Shown in pieces: positions 23,873 through 36,935 of a stretch of 64,000 nt of DNA. The stretch spans positions 558,001-622,000 of the forward strand of contig JAYKXN010000072.1 of NCBI GenBank assembly GCA_037962975.1, written 5' to 3'. Below the pieces are notes generated by a model. It searched no databases. It was not told where the DNA came from and saw only the letters and a list, made by a program, of their open reading frames with translations. Both the position numbers and the translations under genes were made by a program. The DNA is from Clitoria ternatea. Lineage: Eukaryota > Streptophyta > Magnoliopsida > Fabales > Fabaceae. Positions within the stretch are counted from its first letter, which is position 1, and the number at the start of each line of letters is the position of its first letter.

Positions 23873-23886
23873 GGTTTGGGGTATTT
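23873..23886 (+). other. Polypurine tract next to the 3' LTR
   Basis: GGTTTGGGGTATTT ends directly at the TGATAAATGC start of the 3' LTR and follows TTGAGGACAAGC. The G-rich core is the expected plus-strand primer, although the last bases are T-rich. Confidence 0.65.
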
Positions 23887-26800
23887 TGATAAATGCTTTA
23901 TAATATAATAAATTAAATCTAGTTTGCTTAGGATTTTAGTCTTTATCCATTGTATTTCCTTTATTTATTGCAATTTTTGCTTTCTTTCCACTCTAGTCTA
24001 CTTGGGTATGTTATTTTGCAGGAATTAAGGTAATAAAGGGTCAAAAACAAGAGAAAAACGACCATAAAATGATAAAGAAACAAGAAGAACAAGCCCAAAG
24101 TGGAAAGAATTCTCTTTTTAAAGCTGAAATTTGACTCAGAAAGCAAAAATCCGACTCAGAGCACTGAAATCCGACTCAAAATGGCCAAATCCGAGTGGGA
24201 TAACTCAGAAATGACCAAATCCGAGTGGAAGGACTCAGAATAGAGCATTACCGAGTGGAATACTGCACTGCTGGAGGAAAAATCTGAGTGAAATGTTCCC
24301 TGACAAAGCCATTCCGAGTGATAAATAGCTGACTGGAGTGAAGGACCAATGCTGAAATGGAATAAGTCTCGGTTAAAGGTGATTCTGAGTGGAAACTCCC
24401 CGACTGCATCCATTCCGAGTGAAAAAAAAAGGAGACTGACCTCCAATAAATATGTCCAAAGCTATTTTCCGAGTGAGAGCTTTCTGATTGCAACTAATCC
24501 AAGTGAAACCTGTTCCGAGTGAATGGATTCTGAGTAGAAGAGGCCACTGAAATGAATAAATGCTGACTAAGGAGGAATCCGAGTAGTCTCACTCAGAGAA
24601 AATGGCATTCTCAAGCAAGAACAAAGCATTTCCGAGTAATTCTTAGCAAGGAAGGAAAAATCCGACCGGAAATGAATCATACTCGGGCAGACTCTCAAGT
24701 TTCACACTGAGCCCGAGTGAGAAGTCTCCAAGGAAAGCACATCCGAGTGAGTTAGGTCAGAAAGATGCATTTCCGAGCAAAGCAAGGCTCGGACATGGAA
24801 GAATTCTATCAGCCAGATTTCAGTCCTTCAAAGTCCAAGTTTCTGAGTGAAAGTGAAGTCAAATCCGAGTGGAAATTAACTCGGACTTCCGAGTGAAGAT
24901 GTGATTTTATCATTTGAATGAGTAAATAAATTTGTCCGAGTGAATTCCAATGCAAAATCCGAGCAAAGCTTTAACCGAGTGGTCCAAATTCAGAGACAGC
25001 CGAGTGAAAATGATTGGGAACCGATTGAATCTGAACCAAGTGAGTCTTCAATTCCGAATGAACTCCATGAACTTGAGCCGAGTGAATGTTTCAGATGGTT
25101 CCGAGTCTTTCTGTAGTCAATTCCGACTGAATGGAAGATGCTCTTCAGTAAGTCTTCACTCGTCCTTTCATTCAGCTTCATCACCAATCGGTTCTCCTCC
25201 AAACACCGACCCAATTCTTCACAAATGCAACACCGGATCACTACCTCCATCAACACCGCCTCCTTCTACTTTCCTTCAAGTCACTCTCTACACCGTCCTC
25301 AATCCAGAAATCCGACCCACATTCCTCTCTTCTATCCGCTGTCCCCTTCTAATCCATACCACACACCGTCCCACTTCACCTTTCCTTTCTATCCATACCG
25401 CCCAGACTTCTGTCAAACCAACACCGCCCAGTAATCCATCAACCAACACCGCCCAGGCTCTTCTCTCCAACCAATACCGCCCAGGCTCCTAATCCACAAC
25501 TCCGCCCAGACTCCTTTCCTTTCCATCCACAACACCGTCCTCTCCTTCCTAATATTCTCAACACCGCCCAACCGTCCTCACCTCAACACACCGCCCAACT
25601 TCCCTACACTGTCTCCCTTTCTTCTTCTAATACATAACACCGCCCAGTAACCCTCTCAAGACCGCCCAGACTTTTCATCAATTCAACACCATCCAGCCCA
25701 CAACGTCCAGATCTCCATCTAACAGCAACTCCTCTCCACGCTGTCCAGTTCAGTCACCAACACCGTCCAGCAAGCTTTCACTCGGATTTGTGGGAAAATA
25801 ACATTTTTTCACTATGAATTTCATCATTCTGCACCAATCTTCACTAAAATCCAAGCACCGAATTATTGGAAATATTAAATATGCAAATTGGAAACAAGTT
25901 GGCACAGCTGGAATTCACATGCACCGAAAGTTTCTCCCACTTGCAAATTTTAACGCGTTTCCTTAGCTGGATTCATTCATCCATTCGCCTATAAAAAGGA
26001 GAGCAACCAGGAGCAATCAATAATCACTTCCATTAATTACCATCAGATTTATTCTTTCTTCGTTACTTTCTCTCCTTTTCTCTTTAGCTTTCTTCTTTTC
26101 CATTTTTCTTTCTCTGTTCGTTTTTCTTCTCTTTCTTTCTATTTTCTTTTCTTTCTTTTATTTTGTAAGAGTGTGAGGGCTGTAAAAGTGAGATTTTAAA
26201 TTTGTAATTGGTGGAGAAATTATTGCAACAAGGAATTACAGTGGTAAATTATTCTGAGCTTTTGGAGAAACCCGTAAGTCTTTATTTTTACCATGTCTTG
26301 TATGTTTTATTTTTCCATTATTTACATGAATTTAAATTATTTCATGAGTAGCTAAATTAATTATCTTGGGATAAAGGGGGTATGATAATATTTTATTTTA
26401 ATGTTATTTTGACTTGGAATTAAATAAATTTCTGTTTTCCATTTAGTTCAATTATGCTTAATGCTTTTAGTAATTCCTAACAAGAACCTAAATGTTAAAA
26501 CTGTATACTTACGGGTATATTAGTAAGTTTAGGTAATAAATAGAATCGAGAGATTTATTTTTACCAGAAAGCTTTGAACTAAACCTAAGATTTTTGAAAT
26601 GCTTTTTGTGACCTCGGTAAAACCGTGAAAGTAATCAAAATTCTTTTGAGGAAATAAAAGGGATTTTCATAAAACGATAATGGGCCTTTCTGAGGATTAA
26701 GCAGCGCTTTCCATAGGTTAGGTACATTAATAGGATTCCGAGAGGAACATATTAATTAGCTTTTGGAAAATTCGCCTTGGAAAACTTAATTCGATTCTTA

Positions 26801-27068
26801 TTTATGAAAAGTTAAAATTCATTAAACATAAAATAGAGTCTTAATCCCCCGAAATCCCAAGATATTCTCAACTCTGATTTTTTAAGTATCAAGTAAATTT
26901 TGTTTCTAAATTTGGATTTTTAAATTGTGTTTTATTTTACAAAAATATTAAAAATCAATTGTGTGGATAATTAAATTTCAATATGCTGGTACTTTGAACA
27001 CAGTCCCTGTGGAGAACGATAATCTTTTATATTACGCGACATAACCCGTGCGCTTGCGGGTCCTGTCA
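23887..27068 (+). repeat. 3' LTR of the Athila-type element
   Basis: A 3182-bp copy of 13967-17148 at a fixed offset of 9920 apart from small indels. By eye about 40 substitutions, most of them transitions in the first half. The CCGAGTG and CACCGCCCAG fields are repeated. A 180-codon frame at 24950-25492 is an accidental opening not kept in the 5' copy. Confidence 0.95.
25990..25997 (+). promoter_or_regulatory. TATA box of the 3' LTR
   Basis: TATAAAAA at the position equivalent to 16078-16085. In a 3' LTR it could drive read-out transcription into the satellite downstream. Confidence 0.6.
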
Positions 27069-28273
27069 TTATTAGTGTAGAAACAAAGATTTTGATACCA
27101 TCATCGTAGTGGAAGTTTAAAAATCTAGAATGGAATAATTATTTTATAATATTTTACTTTTATATATAATTTCTAATTTTTGTTTCATTTAAATAAAAAT
27201 TTATTTTTTAAAATCAAATGAAGATAAATTTAATAAATCATCACTTCTTAAATTATTTTTATTCAATAAATATACCTTATATTTAATGTTCTATTTTATG
27301 ATTTAGACATCAATAAAAATGTAACATTCATAAAAAAGTTATGTAAAAATTTATAATATTAATGAATATGCGAAGACAAAATTATGATGGTAGAAAAGGA
27401 ACATTTGATATAGAGACATTGTCTTTTCTAAATAAATAAGTAATACTAATAATTGTGTATAATCATAAGGTTTAAAATATATAAACAAACTATGAAAATT
27501 AAATGAAAATAAAGTATATGATGAATAACTTGATAGAAACAACTCTTAAGGAATTCACATTCTAATTGTGATTTGACATAAAAGATCAAAATTCACATTT
27601 TGATGAATCCATTCATAAACATAAAATCCTTCTCTATAAAAATTTAACATTATAGAAGTAAGATTAAAATTAATAAAAAATAAAACTAGCATCTTTTCCA
27701 GTATTACCTTCATCTCAATCATAATCTTGTGTTTTTTTTGTTACCACAAGAAGGGAGCGCAACGAGATGAAGCACTTTTTAAGGATACAAAACCTGTTAA
27801 AATGCTTGTGCTAGGAGTGCTTATTAATTTAAAGGGATCTTGTGAGTATGTCCACCAAAGGTGATTAAGTATAAATTTTGAAAGTAATAAACTTATGAAC
27901 CAACTAATATTTATTGTAAAAAAAAGTGTTGAGACAATAATCCCTTAAAATAGGATTTCTTATCAAATAATAAAATATTTATTGAGTAAAAAATAATTAC
28001 AAAAATCAGAGTGAAAGGATTAAATTTCAATAAAAGGCATCAGTATTAATTAAGTACACTTTAATTTGATTAAGATATATATAAAGAACCATCTAATAGT
28101 ATTTAATTTGTTATTATTATTTTTATTAAACCAATGCTAAATTGTTATACCAAATTACATATGAGGGTTATGGGGTGGCTTTAAATATCAAAGTGAAATG
28201 TGTCACTCATAGATGATGTTAGAAGCCAACAAAAGAATTTGTCGTCATGGTGGACATTAAATGCCATGTACTA
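27069..28273. repeat. Alpha satellite block
   Basis: It resumes the alpha unit interrupted at 13966 (TTATTAGTGTAGAAAC...), with the alpha landmark at about 27801. It ends with the TSD TACTA (28269-28273) of the next insertion. No gene. Confidence 0.85.
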
Positions 28274-28460
28274 TGTAACAGCCCAATTTTTAAGCAGTAA
28301 TTAAACAGTGAAAAAATTAAAGTTTCTCAAAGAAATAAGAAATGAATCATAGAAAATAGAAAATTTAATTATGAATACAAGGATATTCTCAGTCTGACTT
28401 AAAACGGAAATAAACGAGAATGGAATGAAGAATAGAATAATAAAATAAAATAAAAATCTG

Positions 28461-28615
28461 CTACAGTAAAATGCTACAGTAAAATGCTACAGTAACGTCA
28501 CATGAAAAATGTTGCAGAATGTAGAGAATTCGTGAGAATTCTCCAAATTTCCACCGCCTCATGTCAATTTTGAACTGCTACAGTGATTTGCTACAGTGAT
28601 TTGCTACAGTAACCG
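28461..28615 (+). repeat. CTACAGT short repeats upstream of the TATA box
   Basis: Three near-perfect copies of a TGCTACAGTAAAA-type unit at about 28460-28500 and three of a TGCTACAGTGATT-type unit at about 28575-28615, just upstream of TATAAATAG. The placement suggests promoter-proximal elements of the LTR. Confidence 0.7.
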
Positions 28616-28627
28616 CCATTGAAAGCC

Positions 28628-28636
28628 TATAAATAG
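28628..28636 (+). promoter_or_regulatory. TATA box of the solo LTR
   Basis: TATAAATAG, a strong plant TATA consensus, followed by a CT-rich leader. Confidence 0.65.
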
Positions 28637-30071
28637 AGCCCTGACCTCCCACATTTCCTTAGACCAAAAACCTCACTAATCCTATAACCTTTCATCTCCC
28701 TCTTCAAGCTCTCAAAACCTTCTTTCTTTAATTTTCGCATAAGGAGAAATTACGCAAACTTGAAGATTTGAAGAAATACAAAGGAGTTTAGCATAAGGAA
28801 AGTTTAACGATCTTCACTTGAGGTAAGAAAGAGGGGATAGGATATTAAATACATAGAAATTAAGTTAGAATTGCTTGCTTAATTGTTTAGAAACTCATAT
28901 AGTTATACTTTAATTTAATTTGAACTAAATTGTGAAATGGATGCAAATAGTTTGGAATATGATATTAAACAATTACCATAACATGGAAGATATGTTTCCA
29001 TATTCTTTGAAATATGAAATATTATGAAAAATATGTTTTCATATGTTTGAAATATGATATGAATATTATGGGAAATGTGTTGCCATATGATTGAATTATG
29101 ATATAAGTAGTATGGAAAATGTGTTTCCATATTCTTTGAATTATAAATAAGGCATGCTTAATTGATTGTCATAATAATTTTATTGTTAAAACTAGTTATA
29201 AAGGAATTTGGTAATGAAATGCATTCATGCATCATATGCATTGGCCGTTCAAAGAATCCGCAGAGGGGTTCTTTGAGGGGGTTCCCGGTGGGGGAACGCG
29301 CTCTGTTGAGCACAGACCTCTACGGTGGTTTTATACCACGGCCGTCTTAAGGGCTAAGCAGTGTGTCCTTAAGGGGGGTCCCGCAACACTTGTTATTGAT
29401 ATTATGATATTGTTATCCGATGTGGTGTTGCATTATGGGGCGCGGTATCGGTTGGATATCCGTAAAAATGTTATTGTTGGAAATCACTGCAGATGTTCCC
29501 ACCAGAATGGATCCATCATGCATTTTCATTAAAAAGAGCAGAATATAATAATATCAGTATAAAACAAAATACTTGTTTGGCATTTGCATCGCATAGCATC
29601 CTACTTGTGATTGTGTTTGTTCTGATTTGATTTCTATTTATTTGATATTTTATCTCACTCTTTCTGTTACTTGTGGCAACCCCTTTTAGTGATTAACCAG
29701 GAAGATATGTGACAAAGTGGAAGCTGCCTAATTTGGATGAATTATGAAGGCTTTTGATGATGATGCTTGCTTGCATGTCTACTGTGGCTGTATTGTGTGT
29801 ATACTATGTTGTTGGTACTGTATGTCTTTATATTTTATAAGATCTAGGTGCCTGTTGTAAAATATAATATGTATGAAACTCTTATGTTATGTATAATAAT
29901 AAACAAGTTAATTATGTAAAAGGTTGCGTACTCTGATATTGTATCAGTAACCCTTGGAATCAGGTTGTGAATCTCTTGATAATTACCATGTGGAATAATA
30001 AGTTATCTAAGAGATTTTATATGGTGACGGTAATTATCTTGGGATTTGCAAGTTGGCTCCAGGGTGTTACA

Positions 30072-33000
30072 TACTATAGTTATACCATCAAAATAAAGAA
30101 CAGTAAAATTTAACATCCTAAATTGGTGTATGTTTTATTATTTTACTTGGAGTTAATGTTTGTTATAATGTTTAGAATACAAGTAAATGATTATCGTTTG
30201 ATAATATAGATTCATTGTGCATCCATATATACATATATAAAGTGTGAAAATTTTGGTTATTATAAAAAATAAGACATGATATATTTAAGAGGTCTATACA
30301 TACAGAGAAGACATATACTATCAAAATCTTAATTTTATCTTAAAGTAAAAATGTCAAATATGGTTATTAATGAATAACTGAAACATATTTATACACATTT
30401 GTTATATTAGATTTATAAAATATCATAATATCTATAGTCTTTTATCTAATAATAAAAGTCAAAAAATGTATATTGATGTCAGTAAATATTAGTCATAGTC
30501 ACTGGCTGAGGAAAAGACACATAACTAATTTTAAAATTGAATTAACACTTCACTTTATTTTTCAGATGGATTCGGCCTAATTTAGTTTTAGGACAATTTA
30601 TAAAATCATATTTAATAAGTGGCAACATTTCATCATGACTGATTAAACTAATTTCAAGTGAGTTTGCTTAAATAAATACACAATATATGTTTAGGATCCC
30701 TTGAGTTATTTAATGTTGCTTTGGGTTCGTATCCACGGCTTAATGCAAACTAAATTTTGAACCCTAAATTATAGAGAGAAAATATGGCGTCCCATAAAGT
30801 AAATCTAAAGGTTGATAATCACAAACTAATCAATTATATATATATAAAGATGAATTAAAAAGAGAAAATGTACAATGAAAATACTTTTTATTTTTGAATT
30901 ATATAACAATACGAAATTATGGATTGAGATCCAACTTCTAAGATCTTTTAGATTTCTTTTGAAAAAATAACTCATATTTGCATCACACTTTCATGATGTC
31001 ATTTATCATGATATTTGTTTGAATCTCACCAATCATGACTATCAATACATATTACATATTAGTTTTTAGAGTGGTAACATAAACTTTGAGTCCAAGAGTA
31101 CAGTTAAATTTTAAAAATGTATAACTAAACAATTTTGATAATAATTTTTACTTATATATGTATAGTTTTAATCTTTTTCCTCTTTTTAAAATAAAATTTA
31201 TCTTTTAAAAATCAAATAAAGATAAATTTAACCTTGAATTGTTTTTATTCGTTAAATATATCTTATATCTAGTGTTGTACGCTACAATAGAGACGCCAAC
31301 AAAGATGTGATATTCGTCATAATGATATATAAAAAATTATGAAAATTTAAAATCATATAGTAATTATAAATTTTTGAAGATACAATCAATTATAATAGAA
31401 CATTTGATATATACCTATAAGTTAGACACACTAAATTTTTCAAATAAATAAATAGTATTAGCATTTGTGTATAATCATATCGTTTGAAATAGAAAATCAA
31501 ACTAAATAAATTATATGTTAATTTTATTTATTTTTATCATTTTAATTTCATTTCTATGTTGCTAACTTTTTTCTCTAGACGGGGATTTTATATATGTTAA
31601 TAAATGAGTTCGTAGCATGTCAATTTTGACTTTTTAGGTCACAGGTCACACTTAAAATGTGAATTCTTGAAGTTTATGAGTGTTTATCATACACTAAATC
31701 CTAAACCATACATTATAGGAGTAAAATTAAAATAAATAAAAAATAAAACTAGCATCTTTTCCAGTATTATCTTCATCTCAATCATAAACTTCTGTTTTTT
31801 TTGTTACCACAAGATGGGAGTGCAACGACATGAAGCACTTTTTGAGGATACAAAACCTGTTAAAACTGCTTGTGCTAGGAGCGCTTATTAATTTAAAGAG
31901 ATCTTGTGAGTGTATCCACCAAAGGTGATTAAGTATAAATTCTAAAAGTAATAAAGTTAATGAACCAACTAGTGTTTATTGTAAAAAAAAGTGTTGAGGC
32001 AATAATCCTTTAAAATTCGATTCTTTAACAAATAATAAAATATTTATTGAGTAAAAAATTATTACAAAAATCAGTGAAAAGATTAGATTTCAATAAAAGT
32101 CATCATTATTAATTAAGTGTACTTTAATTTAATTAAGATATATATAAAGAACTATCTAATAGTATTGAATTTGTTATTATTATTGTTAAAAAAATACTAT
32201 ACTGTTATACCAAATTACATATGAAGATTATGGGGTGGCTTTATATATCAGAGTGAAATGTGTCACTCATAGATGTTGTTAGAAGCCTTAGACTTCAAGA
32301 ATTCATATTTTAAGTGTGTCCTGTGACCTAAAAATTCAAAATTGACATTCTACAAACTCATTTATTAACATATATAAAATCCCCGTCTAGAGAAAAAAAG
32401 TTAGCAATATAGAAATGAAATTAAAATGATAAAAATAAATAAAATTATCATACTTTATTGCGTCTTAACTATGTCATCATCATATGAAACATAAACTTGT
32501 TTCTTTTTCATAAGATGAGAGTGTAACAACCTCGAGTACTTCCAGAAGCTATATAACATATTGAAAATGCTTGTGATAGGAATCTTTTGATTGAAGGAGA
32601 TGTTGTATATGTCTTCATAAAAGATAATCCAAGTGTAAATTTTGAAAATAATGAAGTTAATAAACCAACTTGTGTTTATTTTAAAAAGAAAAAGTTGAGA
32701 ACACAATCCCTTAAGATAGGATTATATAATGAAATGATAAAATAAGAGAAATTAATTCAAAATTACCGAAGGAAGAACGTTTCTAATGATGTCATCATCA
32801 TTGTTTACACTTTGATTTTATTAAGTTATGCATAAAGAACCACCTAATAATGCTTAACTCTATATTATTAAATCAAAATTATCATCATTGTGTATGTCTT
32901 AATTTAATAAGGATATATATAAAAAAGTATCTAATAATGGTTAGTTTTTTCTTTTCTTTAAACAAATACTCAACGCTTATATCAAACAACATACGAACAT

Positions 33001-35993
33001 TACAAGGGTGGTCCTACATATGTGGCTTAGATATCACACTCGTCAAGGTTGTTATAAACCAGTAAAAGAATTTGTTATCATGATCTACAACGGATATTAT
33101 GTAATTCACTTATAACAAAAAAAGATCATATGAGAATGGTTCAATTTCATTTAATAACTTCAAACATTGATATCTTTCATTATTTTTCATTATGGTAACA
33201 TGTTTTAGAATATTTAAAATTTAAATCAATGATAATTATTATATATATTAATAAGTATTATATATATTAAAGATATTTAATATTACATAATAATATTTAA
33301 CATACTTATAACCTGAGCATGATACTTAGATATGATAAATATTTTCAAATCTTATACATTTTTATTTGTTGGTTATTTACTAACATACAAATCAAAATCA
33401 CTTATATATTAAAATCAACCTTTTGTTACTCTCATGAACATGTGTAAATATCACAAACAATGACTTACTTATTTTTATGATGTCATTTATCATGACATTT
33501 GTCTGAATCTCATCAATCATGACTTTTTTATATGTAGAACATATTAGTTATTACTATGGAAACATATATTTTCATATCATCATTGTATTGAAAGTTTAAA
33601 AATCTAGAATGGAATAAATATTTTATAATTTTTTACTTTTATATTTAATTTCTAATTTTTCTTCATTTAAATAAAATTTATTTTTTAAAATCAAATGAAG
33701 ATAAATTTAATAAATCGCCACTTATCAAATTATTTTTATTCATTAAATATATCTTATATTTAGTGTTCTATTCTATGATTGAGACATCAATAAAAATGCA
33801 ACATTCATAAAAAAGTTATATAAAAATTATTAAAATTTAAAATCTTATAATATTCATAAATTTGTGAAGACAAAGTTATGATGGTAGAAAAGGAACATCT
33901 GATATAGAGACATTGTCTTTTTCAAATAAATAAGTAATACTAATACTTATGTATAATCATAAGGTTTAAAATATCTAAACAAACTATGAAAATTACATGT
34001 CAATAAAATATATGATGAATAACTTGATAGAAACAACTATCAACTTAAAGAATTCACATTTTAATTGTGATTTGACATAAAAGATCAAAATTGACATTTT
34101 ATGAATCCATTCATAAACATAAAATCTTTGGCTATAAAAAATTTAACATTGTAGAACTAAAATTAAAATGAATAAAAAATAAAACTAGCATCTTTTCCAG
34201 GATACAAAACTTGTTGAAAATGTTTGTGCTAGGAGTGCTTTAATTTAAAGAGATCTTGTGAGTATTTCCACCAAAGGTGATTAAGTATAAATTCTGAAAG
34301 TAATAAAGTTAATAAACCAACTTGTGTTTATTTTAAAAAAAAGTGTTGAGACAATAATTCCTTAGAATAGGATTACTTGGCAAATAATAAAATATTTATT
34401 GAGTAAAAAATAATCAGTAAAAGGATTAGATTTCAATAAATGTCATCGTTATGAATTATGTACACATTAATTTGGTTAAGATATATATAAAGAACCATCT
34501 AATAGAATTAACCTTTTATTACTCTCATGAATATGTTTAAACATCACAAATAATAACTTACTTATTTTTATGATGTCATTTATCATCACATTTGTTTGAA
34601 TCTCATCAATCATGACTTTTTTATATGTAGAACATATTAGTTATTAGTGTAGAAACAAAGATTTTGATACCATCATTGTAGTGGAAGTTTAAAAATCTAG
34701 AATGGAATAATTATTTTATAATATTTTACTTTTATATATAATTTCTAATTTTGCTTCATTTAAATAAAATTTATTTTTTAAAATCAAATAAAGATAAATT
34801 TAATAAAACATCACTTCTTAAATTATTTTTATTCAATAAATATATCTTATGTTTAATGTTCTATTTGATGATTGAGACATCAATAAAAATGTAACATCCA
34901 TAAAAAAGTTATATAAAAATTTATAATATTAATGAATATGCGAATATAAAATTATGATGGTAGAAAAGGAACATTTGATATAGAGACATTGTCTTTTCTA
35001 AATAAATAAGTAATACTAATAATTGTGTATAATCAAAAGGTTTAAAATATATAAACAAGCTATGAAAATTAATTGAAAATAAAGTATATCATAATAACTT
35101 GATAGAAACAACTCTTAAGGAATTCACATTCTAATTGTGATTTGACATAAAAGATCAAAATTGACATTTTGATGAATCTATTCATAAACATAAAATCTTT
35201 TTCTATAAAAATTTAACATTATAGAAGTAAGATTAAAATTAATAAAAAATAAAACTAGCATCTTTTCCAGTATTATCTTCATCTCAATCATAAACTTGTG
35301 TTTTTTTTTGTTACCACAAGAAGGGAGCGCAATGTGATGAAGCACTTTTTGAGGATACAAAACCTGTTGAAAATGCTTGTGGTAGGAGTGCTTATTAATT
35401 TAAAGAGATCCTGTGAGTATGTCCACCAAAGGTGATTAAGTATATATTCTAAAAGTAATAAAGTTAATGAACTAACTAGTGTTTATTGTAAAAAAAAGTG
35501 TTGAGACAAGAATCCCTTAAAATAGGATTTGTTGTCAAATAATAAAATATTTATTAAGTAAAAAATAATTACAAAAATCAGTGAAAGGATTAGATTTTAA
35601 TAAAAGGCATCATTATTAATTAAGTACACTTTAATTTGATTAAGATATATATAAAGAACCATCTAATAGTATTTAATTTGTTATTATTAATTTTATTAAA
35701 CCAATGCTAAATTGTTATACCAAATTACATATGAAGATTATGAGGTGGCTTTAAATATCATAGTAAAATGTTTCACTCATAGATGATGTTAGAAGCCAAC
35801 AAAAGAATTTGTCGTCATGGTGGAGATTAAATGCCATGTACTACAATTATACCATCAAAATAAAAAATAGTAAAATTTAACATCCTAAATTGGTGTATGT
35901 TTTATTATTTTACTTGGTGTTAATGTTTGTTATAATGCTTAGAATACAAGTAAATGATTGTCGTTTGATAATATAGATTCATTGTGCATCCAT
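30072..35993. repeat. AT-rich alpha/beta satellite block with an inverted segment
   Basis: Approximate layout: alpha tail 30072-30840; beta head 30841-31508; inverted beta segment 31509-31692; alpha core 31693-32287; beta 32288-33300; alpha 33301-34507; a second alpha 34508-35993. The alpha landmark GTGCTAGGAG appears near 31866 and 34225 (variant near 35377), the beta landmark GATAGGAATC near 32573. The final CAT (35991-35993) is the TSD of the next CACTA. No gene; a 71-codon frame at 32850-33065 recurs in other beta copies only because the repeats are similar. Confidence 0.85.
31509..31692 (-). repeat. Inverted beta segment (left arm of a fold-back)
   Basis: This is the reverse complement of the beta segment found forward at about 46398-46580 and, in part, of the forward copy at 32288-32450. 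The two arms flank about 600 bp of alpha core, so a single strand could form a large hairpin. The same arrangement is present at 54745-54900. Confidence 0.8.
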
Positions 35994-36521
35994 CACTAGT
36001 GCAAAAAATGGCTATGAGGAAAGGATACGAGCACGGCTATCCCAAAACCATGTTTAAAACAACGCGGTGGCATTTTTGTAAATATGAAGAAACGTGTTTT
36101 AATTTTAAAAGTCATATACGAGCACGGTTGAGACATGACCTTCCTTAAAAGCCATTTATGAACACGGTTACGAATGGACCGTGCTTAAAGGTTGGTTAAT
36201 TTTTTTAATTTTTTTTAAAAGACTTACAAACACGGTTATAGTGAACCGTGCTTAAAGTTTGAAACAATTTTTTTAAAATTTTTTTTAAAAATCCTACAAA
36301 GACGGTTAAAGGGAACCGTGTTTAAAGGCTAATCTACTAACACGGTTATCAGGGGACCCGTGCTTAAAAGGTATAAAAAATTAAGCTACTAAGACGGTTC
36401 TGAGGGGAACCGTGCTTATAGAGTTATTCTCTAAGTTAAAAGGCTAATCATCATTCTCTTTCGTCGCTGACAAAATCTAAACTCTTCCATCATCATCACA
36501 GACTCCGCTTCCTCCACCTTC

Positions 36522-36935
36522 ATGCAATGCGTGAATCGTCGTGTATCCAGCGCCACCTCCGACCTCGACATGCTCAATTCCATGTCCTTCGGCACCGTGT
36601 CTTTCGAAGAGCTTCTATGTCACTGCAACGAGTTCTACAAGAAGAACCACGCCGATCTCCTTCAACTCGAAGATCGCCTCAAGAACTATGGCTACGTTCC
36701 CGGTACTTCCTGAAACAAACTTTTATACTTTGTTATTACTTTTCTGTTCTTGATTTGGATTGTGATTTCTTTCATACTGTGGATTTAGTTCTAGATGTCG
36801 AGGAGGAGGAGGAGGAAGAGGAAGATGAATAACATCAAGATCTGGAAAACAGATTGGATAGTCTGGATTTTTTCTATGGATCGCTCTCCCTGGCCGGTTG
36901 TTCTAACTTCAAGAGTTTCGAAGAAGATGCTTTGT
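36522..36935 (+). pseudogene. Captured gene fragment 1 (two exons, unidentified)
   Basis: Exon 1 from ATG 36522 to 36702 (MQCVNRRVSSATSDLDMLNS..., then FGTVSFEELLCHCNEFYKKN and a Leu-rich stretch to GYVP) is followed by GT at 36703 and an AG at 36787-36788. Exon 2 keeps the reading frame across this intron (LDVEEEEEEEEDE), meets an in-frame TAA at 36830-36832, and then continues as protein-like sequence (HQDLENRLDSLDFFYGSLSL...FEEDAL) to about 36935. The correct splice phase and the continued coding character after the stop show it is a decayed piece of a real gene of GC-rich codon use. I do not recognise the family with confidence. The copy at 62542 has the same stop. Confidence 0.65.

Larger units (their letters stand above)
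22555..23886 (+). other. Noncoding 3' region of the Athila-type element
   Basis: About 1.3 kb between pol and the 3' LTR. Athila relatives may carry an env-like frame here; none is visible, only short frames. The region contains two related PPT-like motifs (22739-22773 and 23853-23886). Confidence 0.75.
13967..27068 (+). mobile_element. Complete Athila-type Ty3/gypsy retrotransposon, coding region broken
   Basis: A 13,102-bp element flanked by the TSD TTATT (13962-13966 and 27069-27073). It has two 3182-bp LTRs, a PBS matching tRNA-Asp, one gag-pol reading frame with protease, reverse transcriptase, RNase H and integrase in that order, and a PPT next to the 3' LTR. The tRNA-Asp PBS, the MDDF reverse-transcriptase box, the long LTRs and the GAGGACAA...GGTTTGGGG 3' motif point to the Athila lineage (Calypso/Diaspora-like in legumes). 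By eye the LTRs differ at about 40 sites (about 1.2-1.3%), so insertion was recent, yet gag-pol has several in-frame stops and a frameshift. No env-like frame follows pol. Any movement would need proteins supplied by another copy. Confidence 0.95.
28274..30071 (+). mobile_element. Solo LTR of 1.8 kb
   Basis: Ends TGTAACAGCCC and GGGTGTTACA with TSD TACTA (28269-28273 and 30072-30076). Removing it restores the satellite sequence seen at about 53780. A TATA box lies at 28628-28636, which sets the sense strand as plus. GC-richer sequence at 29250-29400 resembles LTR 3' parts of gypsy chromoviruses. No PBS or protein domain, hence a solo LTR; the small frames near 29230-29530 are not recognised. 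Confidence 0.85.

Noticed and set aside
24950..25492. 180-codon open frame in the 3' LTR
   Set aside because: It crosses the CACCGCCCAG field, is interrupted in the 5' LTR, and shows no protein-like features.
32850..33065. 71-codon frame repeated at 39841-40056 and 56016-56258
   Set aside because: It recurs because beta satellite units are similar; composition is that of AT-rich noncoding DNA and other beta copies do not keep it.
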